From Haliotis asinina (Eukaryota > Mollusca > Gastropoda > Lepetellida > Haliotidae), in NCBI RefSeq assembly GCF_037392515.1, contig NC_090290.1:58526645-58590644 (forward strand): DNA of 64,000 nucleotides, written 5' to 3'. Both the position numbers and the translations under genes were made by a program. The first letter of the stretch is position 1; every line of letters starts with the position of its first letter. Of this stretch, positions 1 through 15,000 are shown piece by piece. The notes beneath the pieces were generated by a model. The model was given only the letters and a program-made list of their open reading frames with translations, made no database searches and was not told the DNA's origin.

Positions 1-3000
1 GTGTTCCATAATGAAGAGCATGCTGTACTCCAAGCCTATGTTGTGTGGACCAAGGTTCCAGCAAGTCTTCAAGGTTGGTGTAGTTGTGTTCCATAATGAA
101 GACCATGCTGTGCTCCAAGTCTATGTTGTGTGGACCAAGGTTCCAGCAAGCATACATGCTTGGTGTAGTTGTGTTCCATAATGAAGAGCATGCTGTGCTC
201 CAAGTCTATGTTGTGTGGACCAAGGTTCCAGCAAGTCTTCAAGGTTGGTGTAGTTGTGTTCCATAATGAAGACCATGCTGTACTCCAAGCCTATGTTGTG
301 TGGACCAAGGTTCCAGCAAGCATACATGCTTGGTGTAGTTGTGTTCCATAATGAAGAGCATGCTGTGCTCCAAGTCTATGTTGTGTGGACCAAGGTTCCA
401 GCAAGTCTTCAAGGTTGGTGTAGTTGTGTTCCATAATGAAGATCATGCTGTGCTCCAAGTCTATGTTGTGTGGACCAAGGTTCCAGCAAGTCTTCAAGCT
501 TGGTGTAGTTGTGTTCCATAATGAAGACCATGCTGTGCTCCAAGTCTATGTTGTGTGGACCAAGGTTCCAGCAAGTCTTCATGCTTGGTGTAGTTGTGTT
601 CCATAATGAAGACCATGCTGTGCTCCAAGCCTATGTTGTGTGGTCCAAGGTTCCAGCAAGTCTTCAAGGTTGGTGTAGTTGTGTTCCATAATGAAGAGCA
701 TGCTGTACTCCAAGCCTATGTTGTGTGGTCCAAGGTTCCAGCAAGTCTTCAAGGTTGGTGTAGTTGTGTTCCATAATGAAGACCATGCTGTGCTCCAAGC
801 CTATGTTGTGTGGTCCAAGGTTCCAGCAAGTCTTCAAGGTTGGTGTAGTTGTGTTCCATAATGAAGACCATGCTGTGCTCCAAGTCTATGTTGTGTGGAC
901 CAAGGTTCCAGCAAGTCTTCAAGGTTGGTGTAGTTGTGTTCCATAATGAAGAGCATGCTGTGCTCCAAGTCTATGTTGTGTGGACCAAGGTTCCAGCAAG
1001 TCTTCAAGGTTGGTGTAGTTGTGTTCCATAATGAAGAGCATGCTGTGCTCCAAGCCTATGTTGTGTGGACCAAGGTTCCAGCAAGTCTTCAAGGTTGGTG
1101 TAGTTGTGTTCCATAATGAAGAGCATGCTGTGCTCCAAGTCTATGTTGTGTGGACCAAGGTTCCAGCAAGTCTTCAAGGTTGGAGTAGTTGTGTTCCATA
1201 ATGAAGAGCATGCTGTGCTCCAAGTCTATGTTGTGTGGACCAAGGTTCCAGCAAGTCTTCAAGGTTGGTGTAGTTGTGTTCCATAATGAAGACCATGCTG
1301 TGCTCCAAGTCTATGTTGTGTGGACCAAGGTTCCAGCAAGTCTTCAAGGTTGGTGTAGTTGTGTTCCATAATGAAGAGCATGCTGTGCTCCAAGTCTATG
1401 TTGTGTGGACCAAGGTTCCAGCAAGTCTTCAAGGTTGGTGTAGTTGTGTTCCATAATGAAGACCATGCTGTGCTCCAAGTCTATGTTGTGTGGACCAAGG
1501 TTCCAGCAAGTCTACAAGCTTGGTGTAGTTGTGTTCCATAATGAAGAGCATGCTGTGCTCCAAGTCTATGTTGTGTGGACCAAGGTTCCAGCAAGTCTTC
1601 AAGGTTGGTGTAGTTGTGTTCCATAATGAAGACCATGCTGTGCTCCAAGTCTATGTTGTGTGGACCAAGGTTCCAGCAAGTCTTCAAGGTTGGTGTAGTT
1701 GTGTTCCATAATGAAGAGCATGCTGTGCTCCAAGTCTATGTTGTGTGGACCAAGGTTCCAGCAAGTCTTCAAGGTTGGTGTAGTTGTGTTCCATAATGAA
1801 GAGCATGCTGTGCTCCAAGCCTATGTTGTGTGGACCAAGGTTCCAGCAAGTCTTCAAGGTTGGTGTAGTTGTGTTCCATAATGAAGAGCATGCTGTGCTC
1901 CAAGTCTATGTTGTGTGGACCAAGGTTCCAGCAAGTCTTCAAGGTTGGTGTAGTTGTGTTCCATAATGAAGAGCATGCTGTGCTCCAAGTCTATGTTGTG
2001 TGGACCAAGGTTCCAGCAAGTCTTCAAGGTTGGTGTAGTTGTGTTCCATAATGAAGACCATGCTGTGCTCCAAGTCTATGTTGTGTGGACCAAGGTTCCA
2101 GCAAGTCTTCAAGGTTGGTGTAGTTGTGTTCCATAATGAAGAGCATGCTGTGCTCCAAGTCTATGTTGTGTGGACCAAGGTTCCAGCAAGTCTTCAAGGT
2201 TGGTGTAGTTGTGTTCCATAATGAAGACCATGCTGTGCTCCAAGTCTATGTTGTGTGGACCAAGGTTCCAGCAAGCATACATGCTTGGTGTAGTTGTGTT
2301 CCATAATGAAGACCATGCTGTGCTCCAAGCCTATGTTGTGTGGACCAAGGTTCCAGCAAGTCTTCAAGGTTGGTGTAGTTGTGTTCCATAATGAAGACCA
2401 TGCTGTGCTCCAAGTCTATGTTGTGTGGACCAAGGTTCCAGCAAGTCTACAAGCTTGGTGTAGTTGTGTTCCATAATGAAGAGCATGCTGTGCTCCAAGT
2501 CTATGTTGTGTGGACCAAGGTTCCAGCAAGTCTTCATGCTTGGTGTAGTTGTGTTCCATAATGAAGACCATGCTGTGCTCCAAGTCTATGTTGTGTGGAC
2601 CAAGGTTCCAGCAAGCATACATGCTTGGTGTAGTTGTGTTCCATAATGAAGAGCATGCTGTGCTCCAAGTCTATGTTGTGTGGACCAAGGTTCCAGCAAG
2701 TCTTCAAGGTTGGTGTAGTTGTGTTCCATAATGAAGACCATGCTGTGCTCCAAGTCTATGTTGTGTGGACCAAGGTTCCAGCAAGTCTTCAAGGTTGGTG
2801 TAGTTGTGTTCCATAATGAAGAGCATGCTGTGCTCCAAGCCTATGTTGTGTGGACCAAGGTTCCAGCAAGTCTTCATGCTTGGTGTAGTTGTGTTCTATA
2901 ATGAAGACCATGCTGTGCTCCAAGTCTATGTTGTGTGGACCAAGGTTCCAGCAAGCATACATGCTTGGTGTAGTTGTGTTCCATAATGAAGAGTATGCTG

Positions 3001-6000
3001 TGCTCCAAGCCTATGTTGTGTGGACCAAGGTTCCAGCAAGTCTTCAAGGTTGGTGTAGTTGTGTTCCATAATGAAGACCATGCTGTGCTCCAAGTCTATG
3101 TTGTGTGGACCAAGGTTCCAGCAAGTCTTCAAGGTTGGTGTAGTTGTTTTCCATAATGAAGACCATGCTGTGCTCCAAGTCTATGTTGTGTGGTCCAAGG
3201 TTCCAGCAAGTCTTCAAGGTTGGTGTAGTTGTGTTCCATAATGAAGACCATGCTGTGCTCCAAGTCTATGTTGTGTGGTCCAAGGTTCCAGCAAGTCTTC
3301 AAGGTTGGTGTAGTTGTGTTCCATAATGAAGAGCATGCTGTGCTCCAAGCCTATGTTGTGTGGACCAAGGTTCCAGCAAGTCTTCATGCTTGGTGTAGTT
3401 GTGTTCCATAATGAAGACCATGCTGTGCTCCAGGTCTATGTTGTGTGGACCAAGGTTCCAGCAAGCATACATGCTTGGTGTAGTTGTGTTCCATAATGAA
3501 GAGTATGCTGTGCTCCAAGCCTATGTTGTGTGGACCAAGGTTCCAGCAAGTCTTCAAGCTTGGTGTAGTTGTGTTCCATAATGAAGACCATGCTGTGCTC
3601 CAAGTCTATGTTGTGTGGACCAAGGTTCCAGCAAGTCTTCAAGGTTGGTGTAGTTGTGTTCCATAATGAAGAGCATGCTGTGCTCCAAGCCTATGTTGTG
3701 TGGACCAAGGTTCCAGCAAGTCTTCAAGCTTGGTGTAGTTGTGTTCCATAATGAAGACCATGCTGTGCTCCAAGTCTATGTTGTGTGGACCAAGGTTCCA
3801 GCAAGCATACATGCTTGGTGTAGTTGTGTTCCATAATGAAGACCATGCTGTGCTCCAAGTCTATGTTGTGTGGACCAAGGTTCCAGCAAGTCTTCATGCT
3901 TGGTGTAGTTGTGTTCCATAATGAAGACCATGCTGTGCTCCAAGTCTATGTTGTGTGGACCAAGGTTCCAGCAAGCATACATGCTTGGTGTAGTTGTGTT
4001 CCATAATGAAGACCATGCTGTGCTCCAAGTCTATGTTGTGTGGACCAAGGTTCCAGCAAGTCTTCATGCTTGGTGTAGTTGTGTTCCATAATGAAGACCA
4101 TGCTGTGCTCCAAGTCTATGTTGTGTGGACCAAGGTTCCAGCAAGCATACATGCTTGGTGTAGTTGTGTTCCATAATGAAGACCATGCTGTGCTCCAAGT
4201 CTATGTTGTGTGGACCAAGGTTCCAGCAAGTCTTCATGCTTGGTGTAGTTGTGTTCCATAATGAAGACCATGCTGTGCTCCAAGTCTATGTTGTGTGGAC
4301 CAAGGTTCCAGGAAGTCTTCAAGGTTGGTGTAGTTGTGTTCCATAATGAAGACCATGCTGTGCTCCAAGCCTATGTTGTGTGGACCAAGGTTCCAGCAAG
4401 TCTTCAAGGTTGGTGTAGTTGTGTTCCATAATGAAGACCATGCTGTGCTCCAAGCCTATGTTGTGTGGACCAAGGTTCCAGCAAGTCTTCAAGGTTGGTG
4501 TAGTTGTGTTCCATAATGAAGACCATGCTGTGCTCCAAGTCTATGTTGTGTGGACCAAGGTTCCAGCAAGTCTTCAAGGTTGGTGTAGTTGTGTTCCATA
4601 ATGAAGACCATGCTGTGCTCCAAGCCTATGTTGTGTGGACCAAGGTTCCAGCAAGTCTTCATGCTTGGTGTAGTTGTGTTCCATAATGAAGACCATGCTG
4701 TGCTCCAAGCCTATGTTGTGTGGACCAAGGTTCCAGCAAGTCTTCAAGGTTGGTGTAGTTGTGTTCCATAATGAAGACCATGCTGTGCTCCAAGTCTATG
4801 TTGTGTGGTCCAAGGTTCCAGCAAGTCTTCAAGGTTGGTGTAGTTGTGTTCCATAATGAAGAGCATGCTGTGCTCCAAGCCTATGTTGTGTGGACCAAGG
4901 TTCCAGCAAGTCTTCATGCTTGGTGTAGTTGTGTTCCATAATGAAGACCATGCTGTGCTCCAAGTCTATGTTGTGTGGACCAAGGTTCCAGCAAGCATAC
5001 ATGCTTGGTGTAGTTGTGTTCCATAATGAAGAGTATGCTGTGCTCCAAGCCTATGTTGTGTGGACCAAGGTTCCAGCAAGTCTTCAAGCTTGGTGTAGTT
5101 GTGTTCCATAATGAAGACCATGCTGTGCTCCAAGTCTATGTTGTGTGGACCAAGGTTCCAGCAAGTCTTCAAGGTTGGTGTAGTTGTGTTCCATAATGAA
5201 GAGCATGCTGTGCTCCAAGCCTATGTTGTGTGGACCAAGGTTCCAGCAAGTCTTCATGCTTGGTGTAGTTGTGTTCCATAATGAAGACCATGCTGTGCTC
5301 CAAGTCTATGTTGTGTGGACCAAGGTTCCAGCAAGCATACATGCTTGGTGTAGTTGTGTTCCATAATGAAGACCATGCTGTGCTCCAAGTCTATGTTGTG
5401 TGGACCAAGGTTCCAGCAAGTCTTCATGCTTGGTGTAGTTGTGTTCCATAATGAAGACCATGCTGTGCTCCAAGTCTATGTTGTGTGGACCAAGGTTCCA
5501 GCAAGCATACATGCTTGGTGTAGTTGTGTTCCATAATGAAGACCATGCTGTGCTCCAAGTCTATGTTGTGTGGACCAAGGTTCCAGCAAGTCTTCATGCT
5601 TGGTGTAGTTGTGTTCCATAATGAAGACCATGCTGTGCTCCAAGTCTATGTTGTGTGGACCAAGGTTCCAGGAAGTCTTCAAGGTTGGTGTAGTTGTGTT
5701 CCATAATGAAGACCATGCTGTGCTCCAAGTCTATGTTGTGTGGACCAAGGTTCCAGCAAGTCTTCAAGGTTGGTGTAGTTGTGTTCCATAATGAAGACCA
5801 TGCTGTGCTCCAAGCCTATGTTGTGTGGACCAAGGTTCCAGCAAGTCTTCAAGGTTGGTGTAGTTGTGTTCCATAATGAAGAGCATGCTGTGCTCCAAGT
5901 CTATGTTGTGTGGACCAAGGTTCCAGCAAGTCTTCAAGGTTGGTGTAGTTGTGTTCCATAATGAAGAGCATGCTGTGCTCCAAGCCTATGTTGTGTGGAC

Positions 6001-9000
6001 CAAGGTTCCAGCAAGTCTTCATGCTTGGTGTAGTTGTGTTCCATAATGAAGACCATGCTGTGCTCCAAGTCTATGTTGTGTGGACCAAGGTTCCAGCAAG
6101 CATACATGCTTGGTGTAGTTGTGTTCCATAATGAAGAGTATGCTGTGCTCCAAGCCTATGTTGTGTGGACCAAGGTTCCAGCAAGTCTTCAAGGTTGGTG
6201 TAGTTGTGTTCCATAATGAAGACCATGCTGTGCTCCAAGTCTATGTTGTGTGGACCAAGGTTCCAGCAAGTCTTCAAGGTTGGTGTAGTTGTTTTCCATA
6301 ATGAAGAGCATGCTGTGCTCCAAGCCTATGTTGTGTGGACCAAGGTTCCAGCAAGTCTTCATGCTTGGTGTAGTTGTGTTCCATAATGAAGACCATGCTG
6401 TGCTCCAAGTCTATGTTGTGTGGACCAAGGTTCCAGCAAGCATACATGCTTGGTGTAGTTGTGTTCCATAATGAAGACCATGCTGTGCTCCAAGTCTATG
6501 TTGTGTGGACCAAGGTTCCAGCAAGTCTTCATGCTTGGTGTAGTTGTGTTCCATAATGAAGACCATGCTGTGCTCCAAGTCTATGTTGTGTGGACCAAGG
6601 TTCCAGCAAGCATACATGCTTGGTGTAGTTGTGTTCCATAATGAAGACCATGCTGTGCTCCAAGTCTATGTTGTGTGGACCAAGGTTCCAGCAAGTCTTC
6701 ATGCTTGGTGTAGTTGTGTTCCATAATGAAGACCATGCTGTGCTCCAAGTCTATGTTGTGTGGACCAAGGTTCCAGGAAGTCTTCAAGGTTGGTGTAGTT
6801 GTGTTCCATAATGAAGACCATGCTGTGCTCCAAGCCTATGTTGTGTGGACCAAGGTTCCAGCAAGTCTTCAAGGTTGGTGTAGTTGTGTTCCATAATGAA
6901 GACCATGCTGTGCTCCAAGCCTATGTTGTGTGGACCAAGGGTCCAGCAAGTCTTCAAGGTTGGTGTAGTTGTGTTCCATAATGAAGACCATGCTGTGCTC
7001 CAAGTCTATGTTGTGTGGACCAAGGTTCCAGCAAGTCTTCAAGGTTGGTGTAGTTGTGTTCCATAATGAAGACCATGCTGTGCTCCAAGCCTATGTTGTG
7101 TGGACCAAGGTTCCAGCAAGTCTTCAAGGTTGGTGTAGTTGTGTTCCATAATGAAGACCATGCTGTGCTCCAAGCCTATGTTGTGTGGACCAAGGTTCCA
7201 GCAAGTCTTCAAGGTTGGTGTAGTTGTGTTCCATAATGAAGACCATGCTGTGCTCCAAGTCTATGTTGTGTGGTCCAAGGTTCCAGCAAGTCTTCAAGGT
7301 TGGTGTAGTTGTGTTCCATAATGAAGAGCATGCTGTGCTCCAAGCCTATGTTGTGTGGACCAAGGTTCCAGCAAGTCTTCAAGGTTGGTGTAGTTGTGTT
7401 CCATAATGAAGACCATGCTGTGCTCCAAGTCTATGTTGTGTGGACCAAGGTTCCAGCAAGCATACATGCTTGGTGTAGTTGTGTTCCATAATGAAGAGTA
7501 TGCTGTGCTCCAAGCCTATGTTGTGTGGACCAAGGTTCCAGCAAGTCTTCAAGCTTGGTGTAGTTGTGTTCCATAATGAAGACCATGCTGTGCTCCAAGT
7601 CTATGTTGTGTGGACCAAGGTTCCAGCAAGTCTTCAAGGTTGGTGTAGTTGTGTTCCATAATGAAGAGCATGCTGTGCTCCAAGCCTATGTTGTGTGGAC
7701 CAAGGTTCCAGCAAGTCTTCATGCTTGGTGTAGTTGTGTTCCATAATGAAGACCATGCTGTGCTCCAAGTCTATGTTGTGTGGACCAAGGTTCCAGCAAG
7801 CATACATGCTTGGTGTAGTTGTGTTCCATAATGAAGACCATGCTGTGCTCCAAGTCTATGTTGTGTGGACCAAGGTTCCAGCAAGTCTTCATGCTTGGTG
7901 TAGTTGTGTTCCATAATGAAGACCATGCTGTGCTCCAAGTCTATGTTGTGTGGACCAAGGTTCCAGCAAGCATACATGCTTGGTGTAGTTGTGTTCCATA
8001 ATGAAGACCATGCTGTGCTCCAAGTCTATGTTGTGTGGACCAAGGTTCCAGCAAGTCTTCATGCTTGGTGTAGTTGTGTTCCATAATGAAGACCATGCTG
8101 TGCTCCAAGTCTATGTTGTGTGGACCAAGGTTCCAGGAAGTCTTCAAGGTTGGTGTAGTTGTGTTCCATAATGAAGACCATGCTGTGCTCCAAGCCTATG
8201 TTGTGTGGACCAAGGTTCCAGCAAGTCTTCAAGGTTGGTGTAGTTGTGTTCCATAATGAAGACCATGCTGTGCTCCAAGCCTATGTTGTGTGGACCAAGG
8301 TTCCAGCAAGTCTTCAAGGTTGGTGTAGTTGTGTTCCATAATGAAGACCATGCTGTGCTCCAAGTCTATGTTGTGTGGACCAAGGTTCCAGCAAGTCTTC
8401 AAGGTTGGTGTAGTTGTGTTCCATAATGAAGACCATGCTGTGCTCCAAGCCTATGTTGTGTGGACCAAGGTTCCAGCAAGTCTTCAAGGTTGGTGTAGTT
8501 GTGTTCCATAATGAAGACCATGCTGTGCTCCAAGCCTATGTTGTGTGGACCAAGGTTCCAGCAAGTCTTCAAGGTTGGTGTAGTTGTGTTCCATAATGAA
8601 GACCATGCTGTGCTCCAAGCCTATGTTGTGTGGACCAAGGTTCCAGCAAGTCTTCAAGGTTGGTGTAGTTGTGTTCCATAATGAAGAGCATGCTGTGCTC
8701 CAAGCCTATGTTGTGTGGACCAAGGTTCCAGCAAGTCTTCATGCTTGGTGTAGTTGTGTTCCATAATGAAGACCATGCTGTGCTCCAGGTCTATGTTGTG
8801 TGGACCAAGGTTCCAGCAAGCATACATGCTTGGTGTAGTTGTGTTCCATAATGAAGAGTATGCTGTGCTCCAAGCCTATGTTGTGTGGACCAAGGTTCCA
8901 GCAAGTCTTCAAGGTTGGTGTAGTTGTGTTCCATAATGAAGACCATGCTGTGCTCCAAGTCTATGTTGTGTGGACCAAGGTTCCAGCAAGTCTTCAAGGT

Positions 9001-12000
9001 TGGTGTAGTTGTGTTCCATAATGAAGAGCATGCTGTGCTCCAAGCCTATGTTGTGTGGACCAAGGTTCCAGCAAGTCTTCATGCTTGGTGTAGTTGTGTT
9101 CCATAATGAAGACCATGCTGTGCTCCAAGTCTATGTTGTGTGGACCAAGGTTCCAGCAAGCATACATGCTTGGTGTAGTTGTGTTCCATAATGAAGACCA
9201 TGCTGTGCTCCAAGTCTATGTTGTGTGGACCAAGGTTCCAGCAAGTCTTCATGCTTGGTGTAGTTGTGTTCCATAATGAAGACCATGCTGTGCTCCAAGT
9301 CTATGTTGTGTGGACCAAGGTTCCAGCAAGCATACATGCTTGGTGTAGTTGTGTTCCATAATGAAGACCATGCTGTGCTCCAAGTCTATGTTGTGTGGAC
9401 CAAGGTTCCAGCAAGTCTTCAAGGTTGGTGTAGTTGTGTTCCATAATGAAGACCATGCTGTGCTCCAAGTCTATGTTGTGTGGACCAAGGTTCCAGCAAG
9501 TCTTCAAGCTTGGTGTAGTTGTGTTCCATAATGAAGACCATGCTGTGCTCCAAGTCTATGTTGTGTGGACCAAGGTTCCAGCAAGTCTTCATGCTTGGTG
9601 TAGTTGTGTTCCATAATGAAGAGCATGCTGTGCTCCAAGTCTATGTTGTGTGGACCAAGGTTCCAGCAAGTCTTCAAGGTTGGTGTAGTTGTGTTCCATA
9701 ATGAAGACCATGCTGTGCTCCAAGTCTATGTTGTGTGGACCAAGGTTCCAGCAAGTCTTCAAGGTTGGTGTAGTTGTGTTCCATAATGAAGATCATGCTG
9801 TGCTCCAAGTCTATGTTGTGTGGACCAAGGTTCCAGCAAGCATACATGCTTGGTGTAGTTGTGTTCCATAATGAAGAGTATGCTGTGCTCCAAGCCTATG
9901 TTGTCTGGACCAAGGTTCCAGTAAGTCTTCAAGGTTGGTGTAGTTGTGTTCCATAATGAAGACCATGCTGTGCTCCAAGTCTATGTTGTGTGGACCAAGG
10001 TTCCAGCAAGTCTTCAAGGTTGGTGTAGTTGTGTTCCATAATGAAGACCATGCTGTGCTCCAAGTCTATGTTGTGTGGACCAAGGTTCCAGCAAGCATAC
10101 ATGCTTGGTGTAGTTGTGTTCCATAATGAAGAGCATGCTGTGCTCCAAGTCTATGTTGTGTGGACCAAGGTTCCAGCAAGTCTTCAAGGTTGGTGTAGTT
10201 GTGTTCCATAATGAAGAGCATGCTGTGCTCCAAGTCTATGTTGTGTGGACCAAGGTTCCAGCAAGTCTTCAAGGTTGGTGTAGTTGTGTTCCATAATGAA
10301 GAGCATGCTGTGCTCCAAGCCTATGTTGTGTGGACCAAGGTTCCAGCAAGTCTTCATGCTTGGTGTAGTTGTGTTCCATAATGAAGACCATGCTGTGCTC
10401 CAAGTCTATGTTGTGTGGACCAAGGTTCCAGCAAGCATACATGCTTGGTGTAGTTGTGTTCCATAATGAAGAGTATGCTGTGCTCCAAGCCTATGTTGTG
10501 TGGACCAAGGTTCCAGCAAGTCTTCAAGGTTGGTGTAGTTGTGTTCCATAATGAAGACCATGCTGTGCTCCAAGTCTATGTTGTGTGGTCCAAGGTTCCA
10601 GCAAGTCTTCAAGGTTGGTGTAGTTGTGTTCCATAATGAAGAGCATGCTGTGCTCCAAGCCTATGTTGTGTGGACCAAGGTTCCAGCAAGTCTTCATGCT
10701 TGGTGTAGTTGTGTTCCATAATGAAGACCATGCTGTGCTCCAGGTCTATGTTGTGTGGACCAAGGTTCCAGCAAGCATACATGCTTGGTGTAGTTGTGTT
10801 CCATAATGAAGAGTATGCTGTGCTCCAAGCCTATGTTGTGTGGACCAAGGTTCCAGCAAGTCTTCAAGCTTGGTGTAGTTGTGTTCCATAATGAAGACCA
10901 TGCTGTGCTCCAAGTCTATGTTGTGTGGACCAAGGTTCCAGCAAGTCTTCAAGGTTGGTGTAGTTGTGTTCCATAATGAAGAGCATGCTGTGCTCCAAGC
11001 CTATGTTGTGTGGACCAAGGTTCCAGCAAGTCTTCAAGCTTGGTGTAGTTGTGTTCCATAATGAAGACCATGCTGTGCTCCAAGTCTATGTTGTGTGGAC
11101 CAAGGTTCCAGCAAGCATACATGCTTGGTGTAGTTGTGTTCCATAATGAAGACCATGCTGTGCTCCAAGTCTATGTTGTGTGGACCAAGGTTCCAGCAAG
11201 TCTTCATGCTTGGTGTAGTTGTGTTCCATAATGAAGACCATGCTGTGCTCTAAGTCTATGTTGTGTGGACCAAGGTTCCAGCAAGCATACATGCTTGGTG
11301 TAGTTGTGTTCCATAATGAAGACCATGCTGTGCTCCAAGTCTATGTTGTGTGGACCAAGGTTCCAGCAAGTCTTCATGCTTGGTGTAGTTGTGTTCCATA
11401 ATGAAGACCATGCTGTGCTCCAAGTCTATGTTGTGTGGACCAAGGTTCCAGGAAGTCTTCAAGGTTGGTGTAGTTGTGTTCCATAATGAAGACCATGCTG
11501 TGCTCCAAGCCTATGTTGTGTGGACCAAGGTTCCAGCAAGTCTTCAAGGTTGGTGTAGTTGTGTTCCATAATGAAGACCATGCTGTGCTCCAAGCCTATG
11601 TTGTGTGGACCAAGGTTCCAGCAAGTCTTCAAGGTTGGTGTAGTTGTGTTCCATAATGAAGACCATGCTGTGCTCCAAGTCTATGTTGTGTGGACCAAGG
11701 TTCCAGCAAGTCTTCAAGGTTGGTGTAGTTGTGTTCCATAATGAAGACCATGCTGTGCTCCAAGCCTATGTTGTGTGGACCAAGGTTCCAGCAAGTCTTC
11801 AAGGTTGGTGTAGTTGTGTTCCATAATGAAGACCATGCTGTGCTCCAAGTCTATGTTGTGTGGACCAAGGTTCCAGCAAGCATACATGCTTGGTGTAGTT
11901 GTGTTCCATAATGAAGACCATGCTGTGCTCCAAGTCTATGTTGTGTGGACCAAGGTTCCAGCAAGTCTTCATGCTTGGTGTAGTTGTGTTCCATAATGAA

Positions 12001-15000
12001 GACCATGCTGTGCTCCAAGTCTATGTTGTGTGGACCAAGGTTCCAGCAAGCATACATGCTTGGTGTAGTTGTGTTCCATAATGAAGACCATGCTGTGCTC
12101 CAAGTCTATGTTGTGTGGACCAAGGTTCCAGCAAGTCTTCAAGCTTGGTGTAGTTGTGTTCCATAATGAAGACCATGCTGTGCTCCAAGTCTATGTTGTG
12201 TGGACCAAGGTTCCAGCAAGTCTTCATGCTTGGTGTAGTTGTGTTCCATAATGAAGAGCATGCTGTGCTCCAAGCCTATGTTGTGTGGACCAAGGTTCCA
12301 GCAAGTCTTCAAGGTTGGTGTAGTTGTGTTCCATAATGAAGACCATGCTGTGCTCCAAGTCTATGTTGTGTGGACCAAGGTTCCAGCAAGTCTTCAAGGT
12401 TGGTGTAGTTGTGTTCCATAATGAAGATCATGCTGTGCTCCAAGTCTATGTTGTGTGGACCAAGGTTCCAGCAAGCATACATGCTTGGTGTAGTTGTGTT
12501 CCATAATGAAGAGTATGCTGTGCTCCAAGCCTATGTTGTCTGGACCAAGGTTCCAGTAAGTCTTCAAGGTTGGTGTAGTTGTGTTCCATAATGAAGACCA
12601 TGCTGTGCTCCAAGTCTATGTTGTGTGGACCAAGGTTCCAGCAAGTCTTCAAGGTTGGTGTAGTTGTGTTCCATAATGAAGACCATGCTGTGCTCCAAGT
12701 CTATGTTGTGTGGACCAAGGTTCCAGCAAGCATACATGCTTGGTGTAGTTGTGTTCCATAATGAAGAGCATGCTGTGCTCCAAGTCTATGTTGTGTGGAC
12801 CAAGGTTCCAGCAAGTCTTCAAGGTTGGTGTAGTTGTGTTCCATAATGAAGAGCATGCTGTGCTCCAAGTCTATGTTGTGTGGACCAAGGTTCCAGCAAG
12901 TCTTCAAGGTTGGTGTAGTTGTGTTCCATAATGAAGAGCATGCTGTGCTCCAAGCCTATGTTGTGTGGACCAAGGTTCCAGCAAGTCTTCATGCTTGGTG
13001 TAGTTGTGTTCCATAATGAAGACCATGCTGTGCTCCAAGTCTATGTTGTGTGGACCAAGGTTCCAGCAAGCATACATGCTTGGTGTAGTTGTGTTCCATA
13101 ATGAAGAGTATGCTGTGCTCCAAGCCTATGTTGTGTGGACCAAGGTTCCAGCAAGTCTTCAAGGTTGGTGTAGTTGTGTTCCATAATGAAGACCATGCTG
13201 TGCTCCAAGTCTATGTTGTGTGGTCCAAGGTTCCAGCAAGTCTTCAAGGTTGGTGTAGTTGTGTTCCATAATGAAGAGCATGCTGTGCTCCAAGCCTATG
13301 TTGTGTGGACCAAGGTTCCAGCAAGTCTTCATGCTTGGTGTAGTTGTGTTCCATAATGAAGACCATGCTGTGCTCCAGGTCTATGTTGTGTGGACCAAGG
13401 TTCCAGCAAGCATACATGCTTGGTGTAGTTGTGTTCCATAATGAAGAGTATGCTGTGCTCCAAGCCTATGTTGTGTGGACCAAGGTTCCAGCAAGTCTTC
13501 AAGCTTGGTGTAGTTGTGTTCCATAATGAAGACCATGCTGTGCTCCAAGTCTATGTTGTGTGGACCAAGGTTCCAGCAAGTCTTCAAGGTTGGTGTAGTT
13601 GTGTTCCATAATGAAGAGCATGCTGTGCTCCAAGCCTATGTTGTGTGGACCAAGGTTCCAGCAAGTCTTCATGCTTGGTGTAGTTGTGTTCCATAATGAA
13701 GACCATGCTGTGCTCCAAGTCTATGTTGTGTGGACCAAGGTTCCAGCAAGCATACATGCTTGGTGTAGTTGTGTTCCATAATGAAGACCATGCTGTGCTC
13801 CAAGTCTATGTTGTGTGGACCAAGGTTCCAGCAAGTCTTCATGCTTGGTGTAGTTGTGTTCCATAATGAAGACCATGCTGTGCTCCAAGTCTATGTTGTG
13901 TGGACCAAGGTTCCAGCAAGCATACATGCTTGGTGTAGTTGTGTTCCATAATGAAGACCATGCTGTGCTCCAAGTCTATGTTGTGTGGACCAAGGTTCCA
14001 GCAAGTCTTCATGCTTGGTGTAGTTGTGTTCCATAATGAAGACCATGCTGTGCTCCAAGTCTATGTTGTGTGGACCAAGGTTCCAGGAAGTCTTCAAGGT
14101 TGGTGTAGTTGTGTTCCATAATGAAGACCATGCTGTGCTCCAAGCCTATGTTGTGTGGACCAAGGTTCCAGCAAGTCTTCAAGGTTGGTGTAGTTGTGTT
14201 CCATAATGAAGACCATGCTGTGCTCCAAGCCTATGTTGTGTGGACCAAGGTTCCAGCAAGTCTTCAAGGTTGGTGTAGTTGTGTTCCATAATGAAGACCA
14301 TGCTGTGCTCCAAGTCTATGTTGTGTGGACCAAGGTTCCAGCAAGTCTTCAAGGTTGGTGTAGTTGTGTTCCATAATGAAGACCATGCTGTGCTCCAAGC
14401 CTATGTTGTGTGGACCAAGGTTCCAGCAAGTCTTCAAGGTTGGTGTAGTTGTGTTCCATAATGAAGAGCATGCTGTGCTCCAAGCCTATGTTGTGTGGAC
14501 CAAGGTTCCAGCAAGTCTTCAAGGTTGGTGTAGTTGTGTTCCATAATGAAGACCATGCTGTGCTCCAAGCCTATGTTGTGTGGACCAAGGTTCCAGCAAG
14601 TCTTCAAGGTTGGTGTAGTTGTGTTCCATAATGAAGACCATGCTGTGCTCCAAGCCTATGTTGTGTGGACCAAGGTTCCAGCAAGTCTTCAAGGTTGGTG
14701 TAGTTGTGTTCCATAATGAAGACCATGCTGTGCTCCAAGTCTATGTTGTGTGGACCAAGGTTCCAGCAAGTCTTCAAGGTTGGTGTAGTTGTGTTCCATA
14801 ATGAAGAGCATGCTGTGCTCCAAGTCTATGTTGTGTGGACCAAGGTTCCAGCAAGTCTTCATGCTTGGTGTAGTTGTGTTCCATAATGAAGACCATGCTG
14901 TGCTCCAAGTCTATGTTGTGTGGACCAAGGTTCCAGCAAGTCTTCAAGGTTGGTGTAGTTGTGTTCCATAATGAAGACCATGCTGTGCTCCAAGTCTATG

